From: Meridianimarinicoccus zhengii
GTDB taxonomy: Bacteria; Pseudomonadota; Alphaproteobacteria; Rhodobacterales; Rhodobacteraceae
Length of the DNA: 64,000 nt
NCBI RefSeq assembly: GCF_003254465.1
Contig: NZ_QDFI01000007.1
Location: forward strand, 1 to 64,000
Direction of reading: 5' to 3'
The notes beneath the pieces were generated by a model, which was not told the DNA's origin, made no database searches, and worked only from the letters and a program-made list of their open reading frames with translations. Shown piece after piece: positions 1 through 8,343 of the stretch. A program made the translations under genes and the position numbers. How positions within the stretch are numbered: position 1 is the stretch's first letter; every line of letters starts with the position of its first letter.

Positions 1-245
1 GTCCGGGGCGCATCGGGCGCCTGCGCCACGCGGGCCGGGTCCGCCGTGGCTGCAGGTGCGGGTCCGGGTGCGGCAGGCGGCGGCAGCGGATCGGTGGGGT
101 GCGGCAGGTCCGGACCCTTCGTCGCCGCTGGCGCGGATGACGGTTCGGGCGCCGCGGAATCCGATCCGACGATGGCATCCATCCCCTCCTCGATCTTCGA
201 GGAGGATTTGAACATCCGCTCCTTGAGCTTCTTGAAGAATGCCAT
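1..245 (-). CDS. ftsY: FtsY, SRP receptor (N-terminal part; cut by window edge)
   Basis: Signal recognition particle receptor, which docks ribosome-SRP complexes at the inner membrane. Only the first 81 codons lie in the window. The ATG at 243-245 opens MAFFKKLKERMFKSSSKIEE, the amphipathic Lys-rich start seen in Rhodobacterales FtsY, followed by an Ala/Pro/Asp-rich low-complexity stretch typical of the poorly conserved A region. The GTPase NG domain would lie left of position 1 and is not visible. The next gene on the same strand ends 92 bases upstream. The call rests on the N-terminal motif only. Confidence 0.82.
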   Translation of the reverse strand, partial: MAFFKKLKERMFKSSSKIEEGMDAIVGSDSAAPEPSSAPAATKGPDLPHPTDPLPPPAAPGPAPAATADPARVAQAPDAPR

Positions 246-337
246 GCCGTGTGTCCTTGCGCCCGCGCGTTGCGCGCATCCCTAGCGAAGCGCGCAGGTG
301 GATGGAAGGCCCGCGCCCTGCCCCGCCCGCGTGGTGA

Positions 338-1074
338 CTAGCGCGCGCAGGCCAGCGCCGCGTCGAAATCCGCCGGGCCATCCAGCGGGCCGATCTGGTG
401 CGCCGCCAGCGCGCCACCGTCAAAGCGCACGGCCATGATGTCGCGCCAATCCCCATCGGCCAGCACCAGTTCCGGTCCCGCGCCGCAGTCGCGCATCCCG
501 CCCGAGATGAACGGATCCCCGATCCGGTGATTGGTCACACCGCCCATCGACGCGATCTCGGTCAGCCCGCCCGGCGCCCAGGACCACACGCGGAGCGTCT
601 TGGCGAGGTGCGGCCTGTCCACATAGGCCAGATCGGTCACGCCATCGCCGTTCAGGTCCGCCACCGCCACGGGGGCGAGCCAGCGGAACCGCGTGCCGAT
701 ATGGGGCGTCGCCGCGACCTTGGCGAGCGCGCCGCGCCGCAATCCGTAGACCGCCAGTTGCGCGCCTGCGGACAGGTCGGATTCCACCACCACGATATCC
801 GGCGCCCCGTCGCCGTCGGCATCGACCACCCGCGGGGCCACATCCTCGAACACCGCCGCATCCCCCGGCGCGTCCCGCAGGTCGAACCGGTATTCCGCAC
901 CGTCCGCCCCGCGCGCGGCCAGCACGAACGCCTCGGGGATGTCGCCCAGCACCCGGTGGCCATAGACCCCGGTCGGCGCCTCCAGCCACGCCGCCACCAG
1001 TGGCGCCGGCGCACCGTCCGCCGCGGCCCCGCCCGCTGCGCAGACCACCGCGAAGGCGCAGGCGGCCCGGCCCA

Positions 1075-1075
<1 letters not shown>
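338..1075 (-). CDS. Exported FG-GAP/VCBS repeat protein
   Basis: A 245-residue predicted periplasmic protein with a short signal peptide (MGRAACAFAVVCAAGGAAAD). Two Asp-rich calcium-loop motifs, DADGDGAPD and DLNGDGVTD, are of the FG-GAP/VCBS type and suggest a small beta-propeller. The ATG at 1073-1075 shares one base with the ferredoxin stop (TGATG), so the two are probably translationally coupled. A longer reading upstream would run antiparallel through the ferredoxin and lacks a signal peptide, so I rejected it. The substrate or partner is unknown. Confidence 0.72.
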
Positions 1076-1437
<362 letters not shown>

Positions 1438-1483
1438 TCAGATATGCCAGTGCCCCGCCATTTTCCAGCCGCGGAATCACGGC

Positions 1484-1518
1484 TTGCGCCGCCGCGCATA
1501 TGTTCTATTTTCGTTCTC
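1484..1518 (+). promoter_or_regulatory. SOS (LexA) box over a probable promoter
   Basis: GTTC at 1502-1505 and GTTC at 1513-1516 are separated by exactly seven bases (TATTTTC), the alphaproteobacterial LexA consensus GTTC-N7-GTTC. TTGCGC (1484-1489), a 16-base spacer and TATTTT (1506-1511) form a plausible sigma-70 promoter whose -10 lies inside the box. The expected start site falls at or next to the ATG at 1519, so the transcript may be leaderless. Binding by LexA is inferred from the consensus. Confidence 0.72.
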
Positions 1519-2073
1519 ATGGATCACGGACCCTACGCCCCCGACCCGCACCGCTTCGACCGCCCCCGCTTCGACCGCCCCAGCGTGCCGCCGCCGGGGC
1601 GGCCCTGGCCGCGCCCGCCCGCGGCCCTGCCCGCAAGCTGGCTGGACCGCCCGCCGGGGGGCGCGCGTGTGACGGTTGCGGGGCTCGTGATGCTGCGCCA
1701 GCGGCCCGGCACCGCCAAGGGGGTCATCTTCGTGACGCTGGAGGACGAGACCGGCACGGTCAACGTGGTCGTCTGGAAGAAGATCTATGAACGCTTCCGC
1801 CGCGCGGTGATCGCTTCCCGGCTGATGCGGGTAACGGGAAGGGTGCAGCGCGAAGGCCCGATCACCCATGTCATCGCCGACCGGGTGGAGGATATCTCGG
1901 ACATGCTCGACCGGCTTCTGGCCGAAGACGACCGCGCGGGCCCGCTGGTCGCGCGCCCCGCCCCCGATCCGCGCTGGACCCGCCAGCTGGTGCCCGAACA
2001 GGCGCGCGCGGGCGACCAGCCGGGCCGGACCTATCCCGACCGGCGCGCGGCCCCGCCCGACTGGGCCGATTGA
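1519..2073 (+). CDS. Stand-alone OB-fold protein like the DnaE2 C-terminal domain
   Basis: A 184-residue protein. Residues about 51-135 (VTVAGLVMLRQRPGTAKGVI, then FVTLEDETG) match the C-terminal OB-fold nucleic-acid-binding domain of the error-prone polymerase DnaE2/ImuC. The PHP, palm and finger domains are absent. Residues 1-50 are Pro/Arg-rich and residues 136-184 are a basic/Pro tail. DnaE2 is normally about 1000 residues or more, so this is either a decayed remnant or a free OB protein. The ATG lies three bases after an SOS box with no room for a Shine-Dalgarno site. No imuA or imuB is nearby. Confidence 0.7.
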   Translation: MDHGPYAPDPHRFDRPRFDRPSVPPPGRPWPRPPAALPASWLDRPPGGARVTVAGLVMLRQRPGTAKGVIFVTLEDETGTVNVVVWKKIYERFRRAVIASRLMRVTGRVQREGPITHVIADRVEDISDMLDRLLAEDDRAGPLVARPAPDPRWTRQLVPEQARAGDQPGRTYPDRRAAPPDWAD

Positions 2074-2220
2074 ACGCCCCGCGCGCGGCAACGCCACACA
2101 GGGACAGCGCCACGCCCGGCACCGTGCCGTTCTCCTTGCCGGGTTCCCGGCCCTGTGGTTAGCCTGATCCGCCGGTGATCCTTGTCGCAGGCACATCGTG
2201 ACCTGCACCGGGGCCGTGTC

Positions 2221-3375
2221 GTGCACAATCGCTGGATCATCCTGTTCGTGCTGTTCTTCGCCCGGACGACCATGGCGTTCCAGTTCCAGTCCGTGGCGGC
2301 GCTGTCGCCGCTCATGATGGACAGCCTGCTGCTGTCGGTCGTGGATATCGGGCTGCTGATCGGTCTCTATCTCGGTCCCGGCGTCGTCGTGGCCTTTCTC
2401 GGCGGGTCGGTCGCCTCCCTGCTCGGCGACAAGCGCGTCGTGGTGGCGAGCCTCGTGCTGATGGTCGCGGGCAGCCTGCTGATCTTCAACGCCACATCGC
2501 TGCCGGGGCTGATCGCCGGGCGCATCACCGCCGGTATCGGCGGCGTCGTGCTCAACGTCCTGATGACCAAGATGGTGATCGACTGGTTCGCCCGGCACAC
2601 ACTCGCCACGGCCATGGCGATCTTCATCAGTTCGTGGCCCATGGGGATCGGGCTTGCGCTGGTCGCGCTGCCATGGCTGGCCGACCGGGGCGGGCTGGGC
2701 GCGGCGTGGATCGGCGTCACGACCGTCACGGCGCTGGCACTGGTCCTGTTCACGGCACTCTACAGGACGCCCGAGGGGGCGGTGGCCCACGGGCGCATCT
2801 CGGTCGTCGGATTGCCCTGGTCCCCGCTTGTCCTCGCGGCCCTGACATGGGGGTTCTACAACGCGGGCCTCGCCATGGTCTTCGGCTTCGGTTCCATCAT
2901 CCTCGTCGGGAACGGCCTGCCGGTCACAAGCGCCAGTACAGCCACCAGCCTGTTCATGTTCGCCATCGTCATCGCCGCCCCGCTGGGCGGCTGGATCGCC
3001 GACCGCACGGGCCGCCGCGACGGGGTGATCCTGTTCACCCTGCTGGCCGGAATCGTCCTGCTGCCGCTGATGCAGGGGCTGTCCGCGAAGGCGGCATGGA
3101 TCGTCTATGGCGTGTCCGGGTTCGTCATCGGCCTGTCGCCGGGTGCCATCGTCAGCATGACATCGCAGATTCTGCCGCCGCAGGCCCGCGCCTTCGGAAC
3201 CGGCGTCTACTACGCGATCTACTATGCCGTCATGATGCTGGCGCCGCCCGTCGCGGGTGCGGTCGTGGACTTGACGGGCAGCGCGGGCAGCGCCCTGTTC
3301 CTCGCGTCGGGCATGATGGGCGTCTGCGTACTGACGCTCGTGCTGTTCAGGCAGCGTGCCGCCGCCACGACCTGA
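2221..3375 (+). CDS. MFS transporter
   Basis: A 384-residue major facilitator superfamily inner-membrane transporter with about 12 hydrophobic segments. GDKRVVVA near residue 65 and DRTGRRDGV near residue 260 fit the two inter-helix 2/3 and 8/9 loops. I chose the GTG at 2221, giving MHNRWIILFVLFF, because relatives begin just before this first helix. A TTG at 2182 would add 13 residues and neither has a strong ribosome-binding site. The substrate is not identifiable; the overall look is of a nitrate/cyanate or CynX-like branch. Confidence 0.75.
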   Translation: MHNRWIILFVLFFARTTMAFQFQSVAALSPLMMDSLLLSVVDIGLLIGLYLGPGVVVAFLGGSVASLLGDKRVVVASLVLMVAGSLLIFNATSLPGLIAGRITAGIGGVVLNVLMTKMVIDWFARHTLATAMAIFISSWPMGIGLALVALPWLADRGGLGAAWIGVTTVTALALVLFTALYRTPEGAVAHGRISVVGLPWSPLVLAALTWGFYNAGLAMVFGFGSIILVGNGLPVTSASTATSLFMFAIVIAAPLGGWIADRTGRRDGVILFTLLAGIVLLPLMQGLSAKAAWIVYGVSGFVIGLSPGAIVSMTSQILPPQARAFGTGVYYAIYYAVMMLAPPVAGAVVDLTGSAGSALFLASGMMGVCVLTLVLFRQRAAATT

Positions 3376-3410
3376 AACGCAACAGCGCCCGGCGCGACCG
3401 GGTCGATACG

Positions 3411-3437
3411 AAAAGGGCGGCCCCGCAGGACCGCCCC
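3411..3437 (-). terminator. Rho-independent terminator after degP
   Basis: Read on the minus strand, GGGCGG and CCGCCC arms (3431-3436 and 3415-3420) enclose a ten-base loop, followed by TTTT (3414-3411). It lies 25 bases past the degP stop and also sits between convergent genes. Confidence 0.65.
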
Positions 3438-3461
3438 CTCTAGCGTCACGCGCAAAGCGCC

Positions 3462-4928
3462 TCAGCCGTCCAGCGGCAGCGCCATGAAGCGCGGTTCGCC
3501 CGCGCGTTCGATCAGCAGCAGCAGCGAGGTGCGCCCGGCATCCTTCGCCGCATCGATGGCGTCGGACAGGTCGCTGGCATCCGCCACCCTTTCCTGACCG
3601 GCTTCGGTGATGACGTCACCGCGGCGCAGGCCCTTCTCGAAGGCCGGGCTGGCCTCGTCGATCTCCGTCACGACCAGCCCTTCCGCCCCCTCGGGCAGAT
3701 CGAGCTGCGCGCGCAGCTCGTCCGTCAGACCCGTGACCTCGATGCCCAGCATCTCCTGCGGCACCGGGTCGTTCGCGGGCGCCGATGCGGGCACGGCCTC
3801 GGCCGTTTCGCGGCGGCCCAGCGTCACCTGCAGCGTGGTCATCTCGCCGTTGCGGAAAACCGTCACGGGCACGGTCGCACCAACGGCGGTGTTGCCCACG
3901 CGGCGCACCAGTTCGCGGGTATCCTCGACTTCGTTGCCGTCGAAGGACAGGATCACATCGCCCGACTGCATGCCCGATTCCGCCGCCGGACCCTCGGGGA
4001 CATCCGTCACCAGCGCACCGGCCGCTTCTTCAAGCCCGAGCGCATCGGCCAGCTCGTCCGTGACGTTCTGGATGCGCACGCCCAGCCAGCCGCGGCGAGT
4101 TTCGCCGTATTCCTGCAACTGCTCGATCACGGGCACCACCACTGCCGAGGACATGGCGAAGCCGATCCCGATGGACCCCCCGTTGGGCGACAGGATCGCG
4201 GTGTTCACGCCAATCACCTCGCCATCCATGTTGAACAGCGGCCCGCCCGAGTTGCCGCGGTTGATGGCCGCGTCGGTCTGGATGTAATCGTCATAGCTGC
4301 CCGACAGCGCCCGGCCGCGCGCCGACACGATGCCCGCGCTGACCGAAAAGCCCTGCCCCAGCGGGTTGCCCATGGCCATGACCCAGTCGCCCACGCGCGC
4401 GGCATTGCTGTCGCCGAACGGCACGAAGGGCAGCGGATCGTCGCTTTCGACCTTCAGAAGCGCGATATCGGTGTTGGGATCGGTGCCGATCACTTCCGCG
4501 GGCAGTTCCTCGCCCGAGAAGAATTCGATCATGATCTCGTCCGCGCTTTCGATCACGTGGTTGTTCGTCACGATGAAGCCGTCCGCCGAGATCACGAAAC
4601 CGGACCCAAGCGCCGATCCGCGGCGCTGGCGCTGCTGCGGACCCTCGCCGGGGCCGTTGCGCTCCATGAAGTCGCGGAAGAACTCCTCGAAGGGCGACCC
4701 TTCGGGCACCATCGGCAGACCGGGGTTGGCCGCGCTGGACACCGAGGTGCGCGTGGTGATGTTCACGACCGAGTCGCTGACCTGTTCGGCCAGTTCGGCA
4801 AAGCTCGCGGGGGCCGCGCTTTGGGCGGCCAGCGGCAGCGGCTGCCCCAGCGCCACCACGACTCCGAGACCCAGGGCCACGATCGCCGCCCGGAACCCCC
4901 CTTGCCGCGCTTGCTCGTTGCGTTCCAT
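3462..4928 (-). CDS. degP: DegP/HtrA-type periplasmic serine protease Do
   Basis: A 488-residue periplasmic protease/chaperone for misfolded envelope proteins. An N-terminal signal sequence ends near residue 36. The trypsin-like domain carries His124 (TNNHVIE), Asp154 (NTDIALLKV) and Ser227 (RGNSGGP). Two PDZ domains follow, at about 290-370 and 400-488. The ATG at 4926-4928 has AGAGAGGAA upstream. It lies downstream of hflK-hflC-DUF2065 as in many Rhodobacterales, but here an outer-membrane-type gene intervenes. A possible private promoter lies at 4979-5008. Confidence 0.93.
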   Translation of the reverse strand: MERNEQARQGGFRAAIVALGLGVVVALGQPLPLAAQSAAPASFAELAEQVSDSVVNITTRTSVSSAANPGLPMVPEGSPFEEFFRDFMERNGPGEGPQQRQRRGSALGSGFVISADGFIVTNNHVIESADEIMIEFFSGEELPAEVIGTDPNTDIALLKVESDDPLPFVPFGDSNAARVGDWVMAMGNPLGQGFSVSAGIVSARGRALSGSYDDYIQTDAAINRGNSGGPLFNMDGEVIGVNTAILSPNGGSIGIGFAMSSAVVVPVIEQLQEYGETRRGWLGVRIQNVTDELADALGLEEAAGALVTDVPEGPAAESGMQSGDVILSFDGNEVEDTRELVRRVGNTAVGATVPVTVFRNGEMTTLQVTLGRRETAEAVPASAPANDPVPQEMLGIEVTGLTDELRAQLDLPEGAEGLVVTEIDEASPAFEKGLRRGDVITEAGQERVADASDLSDAIDAAKDAGRTSLLLLIERAGEPRFMALPLDG

Positions 4929-4978
4929 TCTCGTTCCTCTCTTCTGATCGACGCCGTCTTGAAACGGTCCTGGCACAG

Positions 4979-5040
4979 GATATGGGCCCCATCGACCCGG
5001 ACTGCCAATGCGGGCGCGCGAACTGTCACGCACTCGTGAC
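4979..5040 (-). promoter_or_regulatory. Candidate degP promoter with upstream palindrome
   Basis: On the minus strand TTGGCA (5008-5003), an 18-base spacer and CATATC (4984-4979) give a weak sigma-70-like promoter for degP. Just upstream is the perfect inverted repeat GTCACG-N4-CGTGAC (5025-5040), placed like a regulator site. The binding protein is unknown. Confidence 0.35.
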
Positions 5041-5063
5041 GCAAGGTCCGCCGCGACGCCGCG

Positions 5064-5987
5064 TCAGAACCGCAGCGACACCTGCCCGCCGACGACCGGC
5101 GCGTCGTCGTAGTCGGTACGCGACAGAAGCCGCCCCTCGTCGTCCCGCACCGTCAGCTCGCCCCCGTATTCCATGCCGGCGAACGCACTGACCGAGGTGC
5201 CGGGATTGGGCTGCCAGCCCACCGTCGCCACGACCGGGAAGCTGTCATGCCCGCCAACGCCGCCCGGCCCCGCGCCGCTGTCGTCGAGCCGGAATTCCGC
5301 GCTCTCGATCCGGCCCGCCAGCCCGACCCGCAGCGCGTCGGTCACCGCATAGCTGAGCGTCAGGCCCGGCCCCTGCGTCGCCCCCACGCCCTGCCCCGTG
5401 GACAGGTTCCAGCGGTCGGTCACGTCCCAGTCGATGGCGAGAAAGGGAAACACGGTGCGGTCCCGTTCCAGCCGGCTGAACACGCCGATGCCGGGGCCGA
5501 TGGACAGGCGGTCGGACACGTCCCAGAACACCGCGCCGAACACGCCCCAGGTGCGCCCGTCCGACAGCGACGCCCCGGTCTCGGCGGTCTCGCGCAGGGA
5601 CGGCACCAGGATCATGCTGGCTCGCTCCCCCAGCCGCGTGCGGAACGACACCGACAAGCGCCGCTCCTCCACATCGTCCCACAACGGGGCACCGCCGAAA
5701 CTGTAATCCGCCCCGCCCGCACCGAGGCTGACCCCGAGGATCGTTCCGCCCGGCGCGATGCGCGACCCCGAAAGCGATGCGAAATACCGCGTCACGCCGA
5801 CATCGCCGCCGCCATCGCGGTCGGCCTTGGCCTGGTGCCCCACCAGCGCGCTCACACCGGGGGAAAACCGCGGTGCATCGCCCATCGGTCCGCCCTGCCC
5901 CTGCGCCGCAGCCGGCACGGCCAGCACCGCGGTACAGGCGACCGCCAGCATCCGCCGCGCCCCGGCGCCCGTCTCCGTCACCCGCAT
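5064..5987 (-). CDS. Predicted outer-membrane beta-barrel protein
   Basis: A 307-residue protein with a signal peptide ending near residue 29 (VLAVPAAAQ). The rest is alternating hydrophobic/polar segments such as RRLSVSFRTRL and GPGLTLSYAV, and the chain ends in Arg-Phe, a terminal aromatic typical of barrels. No family is recognised with certainty; a DUF6268-like or transporter-type barrel is possible. It starts ten bases after the DUF2065 gene, so it belongs to the hflKC-degP transcript. A second Met at residue 13 is an alternative start. Confidence 0.62.
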   Translation of the reverse strand: MRVTETGAGARRMLAVACTAVLAVPAAAQGQGGPMGDAPRFSPGVSALVGHQAKADRDGGGDVGVTRYFASLSGSRIAPGGTILGVSLGAGGADYSFGGAPLWDDVEERRLSVSFRTRLGERASMILVPSLRETAETGASLSDGRTWGVFGAVFWDVSDRLSIGPGIGVFSRLERDRTVFPFLAIDWDVTDRWNLSTGQGVGATQGPGLTLSYAVTDALRVGLAGRIESAEFRLDDSGAGPGGVGGHDSFPVVATVGWQPNPGTSVSAFAGMEYGGELTVRDDEGRLLSRTDYDDAPVVGGQVSLRF

Positions 5988-5997
5988 TCCTGCCCTC

Positions 5998-6189
5998 CTA
6001 CCCGACCGCCTGCGCGATCCACACCAGCATCACCCCGGCCGCCAGCGCACCCAGACCAAGCATGCGCCGCAGCGGCACAGGCATATCGATCAGCACGCGC
6101 AGCATGTCTTCCACGCGCGAAGGGGCCAGTGCAAGCACCAGCCCCTCGAACACAAGCACGCCCGCAAGCGCGACAAGCCACAATGTCAC
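5998..6189 (-). CDS. DUF2065 small membrane protein
   Basis: A 63-residue protein of two hydrophobic helices (LWLVALAGVLVFEGLVLAL and LGALAAGVMLVWIAQA) joined by PVPLRRMLG, matching the DUF2065/YjeT family. It uses a GTG start at 6187-6189 that overlaps the hflC stop by four bases (GTGA). The family is usually encoded next to hflC and its function is unknown. Confidence 0.85.
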   Translation of the reverse strand: MTLWLVALAGVLVFEGLVLALAPSRVEDMLRVLIDMPVPLRRMLGLGALAAGVMLVWIAQAVG

Positions 6190-7064
6190 GGACGCCCCGT
6201 CGCGCTGTTCAGATAGTTGAAGAATTGGCTGTCCGGCGACATCACGATGGACGAATTCTCGCCCTGCAACGCCCTCTCATAGGCCGCAAGCGACCGGTAG
6301 AAGCTGAAGAACTCCTCGTCCGCGCCATAGGCTTCGGCATAGATCGCCGTGGCTTCGGCATCGGCCTCACCGCGGGTTATCTCCGCTTCGCGCCGCGCTT
6401 CCGACGTCAGTTCGACCACGGTCCGATCGGCCTGCGCGCGCACACGCTGCGCGGCCTCGTTACCGCGGGCGATCTCGTCCGCCGCCTCGCGTTCGCGTTC
6501 CGCCCGCATCCGGGCAAAGGTCGCCTCCAGGTTCTGGTTGGGCAGGTTGGTCTGCTTGAGCCGCACGTCCACGACCTCCAGCCCCAGCGCGTCGGCGCGC
6601 GCCTGCGCCTGGTCGCGGATGCGCACCATCAGGTTGGCCCGCTCGGGCGACAGGATCGTGTTCGACGTCACGCCTTCCGACCCCAGCACTTCCCGCGTCT
6701 GGGTCGTCAGAATGTCCGCCAGCCGCTGCTCGGCCACCCGCAGGCCGCCCACACCGACCGCCTGCCGGAACCGCACGACATCGCGAATCCGGTAACGCGC
6801 GAAGGCGTCGACGATCAGGCGCCGGTCGTCCGACGGCGTCACTTCGAGCGGCGAGGTGTCGAGCGCGAGGATCCGCGCGTCATAGCGCACGACTTCCTGG
6901 ATCAGCGGCACCTTGAACGCCAGGCCGGGTTCTTCCTTGACCTGCTTGATCTGACCGAACTGCAGCACAAGCGCCTTTTCCCGTTCGTCCACGATGAAGA
7001 TGGACGACAGGAACACGACCACCAGCACCACCAGAACGGGTACGAGATATGAGAGTTTCTTCAT
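6186..7064 (-). CDS. hflC: HflC, FtsH-modulating membrane protein
   Basis: A 292-residue SPFH/band-7 protein with one N-terminal transmembrane helix (residues 5-25). The band-7 domain spans about 25-200, then a helical Ala/Glu/Arg-rich stretch. With HflK it forms the ring complex that encloses and modulates the FtsH protease at the inner membrane. It starts three bases after the hflK stop. Confidence 0.95.
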   Translation of the reverse strand: MKKLSYLVPVLVVLVVVFLSSIFIVDEREKALVLQFGQIKQVKEEPGLAFKVPLIQEVVRYDARILALDTSPLEVTPSDDRRLIVDAFARYRIRDVVRFRQAVGVGGLRVAEQRLADILTTQTREVLGSEGVTSNTILSPERANLMVRIRDQAQARADALGLEVVDVRLKQTNLPNQNLEATFARMRAEREREAADEIARGNEAAQRVRAQADRTVVELTSEARREAEITRGEADAEATAIYAEAYGADEEFFSFYRSLAAYERALQGENSSIVMSPDSQFFNYLNSATGRP

Positions 7065-7067
7065 GGC

Positions 7068-8237
7068 TCAGTTCCCCACTGCCTGCTGGTTGCGGCGCAA
7101 TTCGTTCAGCGGCAGGTACGGCACGACGCCATTCGCGCCCGAACCGCCTTCGGTTCCGCTGTCGAGGATCACCTTGTCGATATCGCCCAGCACCGATTCC
7201 ATCGTCTGGAGATAGAGCCGCTGGCGCGTCACCTCCGGCGCCTGCCGATATTCCGTCAGAACCGCCGAGAAGCGCGACGCCTCACCCTGTGCGGCGTTGA
7301 TCGTCTCGGCGCGATAGGCTTCGGCTTCTTCGAGGATCTGCGCGGCTTCACCGCGCGCCCCCGCAAGAACCCGGTTGGCATAGGCATCCGCCTGCCGCTG
7401 AAGCCGGTCGCGTTCCTGTTCGGCCGCCTGCACTTCGCGGAACGCGTCGATCACTTCCTCGGGCGGGTCGGCCTGGTCAAGGTTGACCCGGATGATGTTG
7501 ATCCCGCTGTCATAGTTGCGCAGCGTCGTCTGGATCAGTTCCTGCGCGCTCGCCTCGATCTGCCCGCGGTCCCGGTTAAGGATCGGCGACAGGTTCGACT
7601 GCGCGATGATCTCGCGCATGGCCGATTCCGCGACCGACCGCACGGTCGCCTGCGGGTCCGCAAGGTTGAACAGGAACATGGCCGGATCACCGATGTTCCA
7701 GACCACCTGGAACTCGATATCGACGATGTTCGCATCCGTCGTCAGCATCAGGCCGCTGCCCGTGCCGCCGCCCGATGTCGCCGTCCCGATCGATTCCGAC
7801 TGTTCGCGCGTCACCGGGATCACCTCGGCCGTCACCAGCGGCCACGGCGCGAAATTCAGGCCCGGCTCGCCGATGGACGAGAACTTGCCGAGGAACAGTT
7901 CCACCGACTGTTCTTCGGGGCGCACCGTGTAGAGCGACGAGAACACCCAGAGCGCGAAGGCCGCCAGAACGCCCAGCCCGACGGTGCCGCGCGTCAGCTT
8001 GGGGCCACCGCCGCCACCGCCCGTGCCGCGCCCGCCGCCAAAGCCGCCGCGCCCGCCCATGAGCACCTTGAGCTGTTCCTGCCCCTTGCGCACCAGGTCG
8101 TCGATCTCGGGGATCTGCGGGCCATCGCCGTTCTGGCCGCCGGGCCGTCGTCCGCCGCCCCGGTTGTCGCCGCCGCCGCCACCGCCGGTCGGGCGATTTC
8201 CGCCACCGCCCCACGGGCCTCCGCTGTTGCCTGCCAT
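7068..8237 (-). CDS. hflK: HflK, FtsH-modulating membrane protein
   Basis: A 389-residue partner of HflC. The first 80 residues are Gly/Asn/Arg-rich and disordered, including runs of Gly. One transmembrane helix follows at about 87-105 and then the SPFH/band-7 domain with a helical region near 260-330. The domain order and Gly-rich cytosolic tail are characteristic of HflK. It is the first gene of the hflK-hflC-DUF2065-barrel-degP run. Confidence 0.95.
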   Translation of the reverse strand: MAGNSGGPWGGGGNRPTGGGGGGDNRGGGRRPGGQNGDGPQIPEIDDLVRKGQEQLKVLMGGRGGFGGGRGTGGGGGGPKLTRGTVGLGVLAAFALWVFSSLYTVRPEEQSVELFLGKFSSIGEPGLNFAPWPLVTAEVIPVTREQSESIGTATSGGGTGSGLMLTTDANIVDIEFQVVWNIGDPAMFLFNLADPQATVRSVAESAMREIIAQSNLSPILNRDRGQIEASAQELIQTTLRNYDSGINIIRVNLDQADPPEEVIDAFREVQAAEQERDRLQRQADAYANRVLAGARGEAAQILEEAEAYRAETINAAQGEASRFSAVLTEYRQAPEVTRQRLYLQTMESVLGDIDKVILDSGTEGGSGANGVVPYLPLNELRRNQQAVGN

Positions 8238-8306
8238 GGTCTACCTTCTTCCTGTTCCGATCCCGGATGCATGACCCTTAGATGATCGTCATGCCATCAA
8301 TATCAA

Positions 8307-8324
8307 CCCGCGCCGCGGCGCGGG
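8307..8324. repeat. 18-bp perfect palindrome between gor and hflK
   Basis: CCCGCGCCG followed immediately by its reverse complement CGGCGCGGG, in the 106-base spacer between gor and hflK. It could fold as a hairpin past the gor stop, but no T-run follows on either strand, so it is at best a weak or Rho-assisted end. Confidence 0.45.
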
Positions 8325-8343
8325 CACGGCCGTCTGCGCGCGC

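Noticed and set aside
46-285. Small plus-strand frame at the left edge
   Set aside because: It is antisense to the ftsY start, which has a clear conserved N-terminus.
1477-2790. Minus-strand frame of 437 codons opposite the OB-fold and MFS genes
   Set aside because: Composition is His/Gln/Arg-rich without motifs; both plus-strand genes are well supported.
5247-7052. Long plus-strand frame of 601 codons
   Set aside because: Antisense to the barrel gene, DUF2065 and hflC, with shadow composition.
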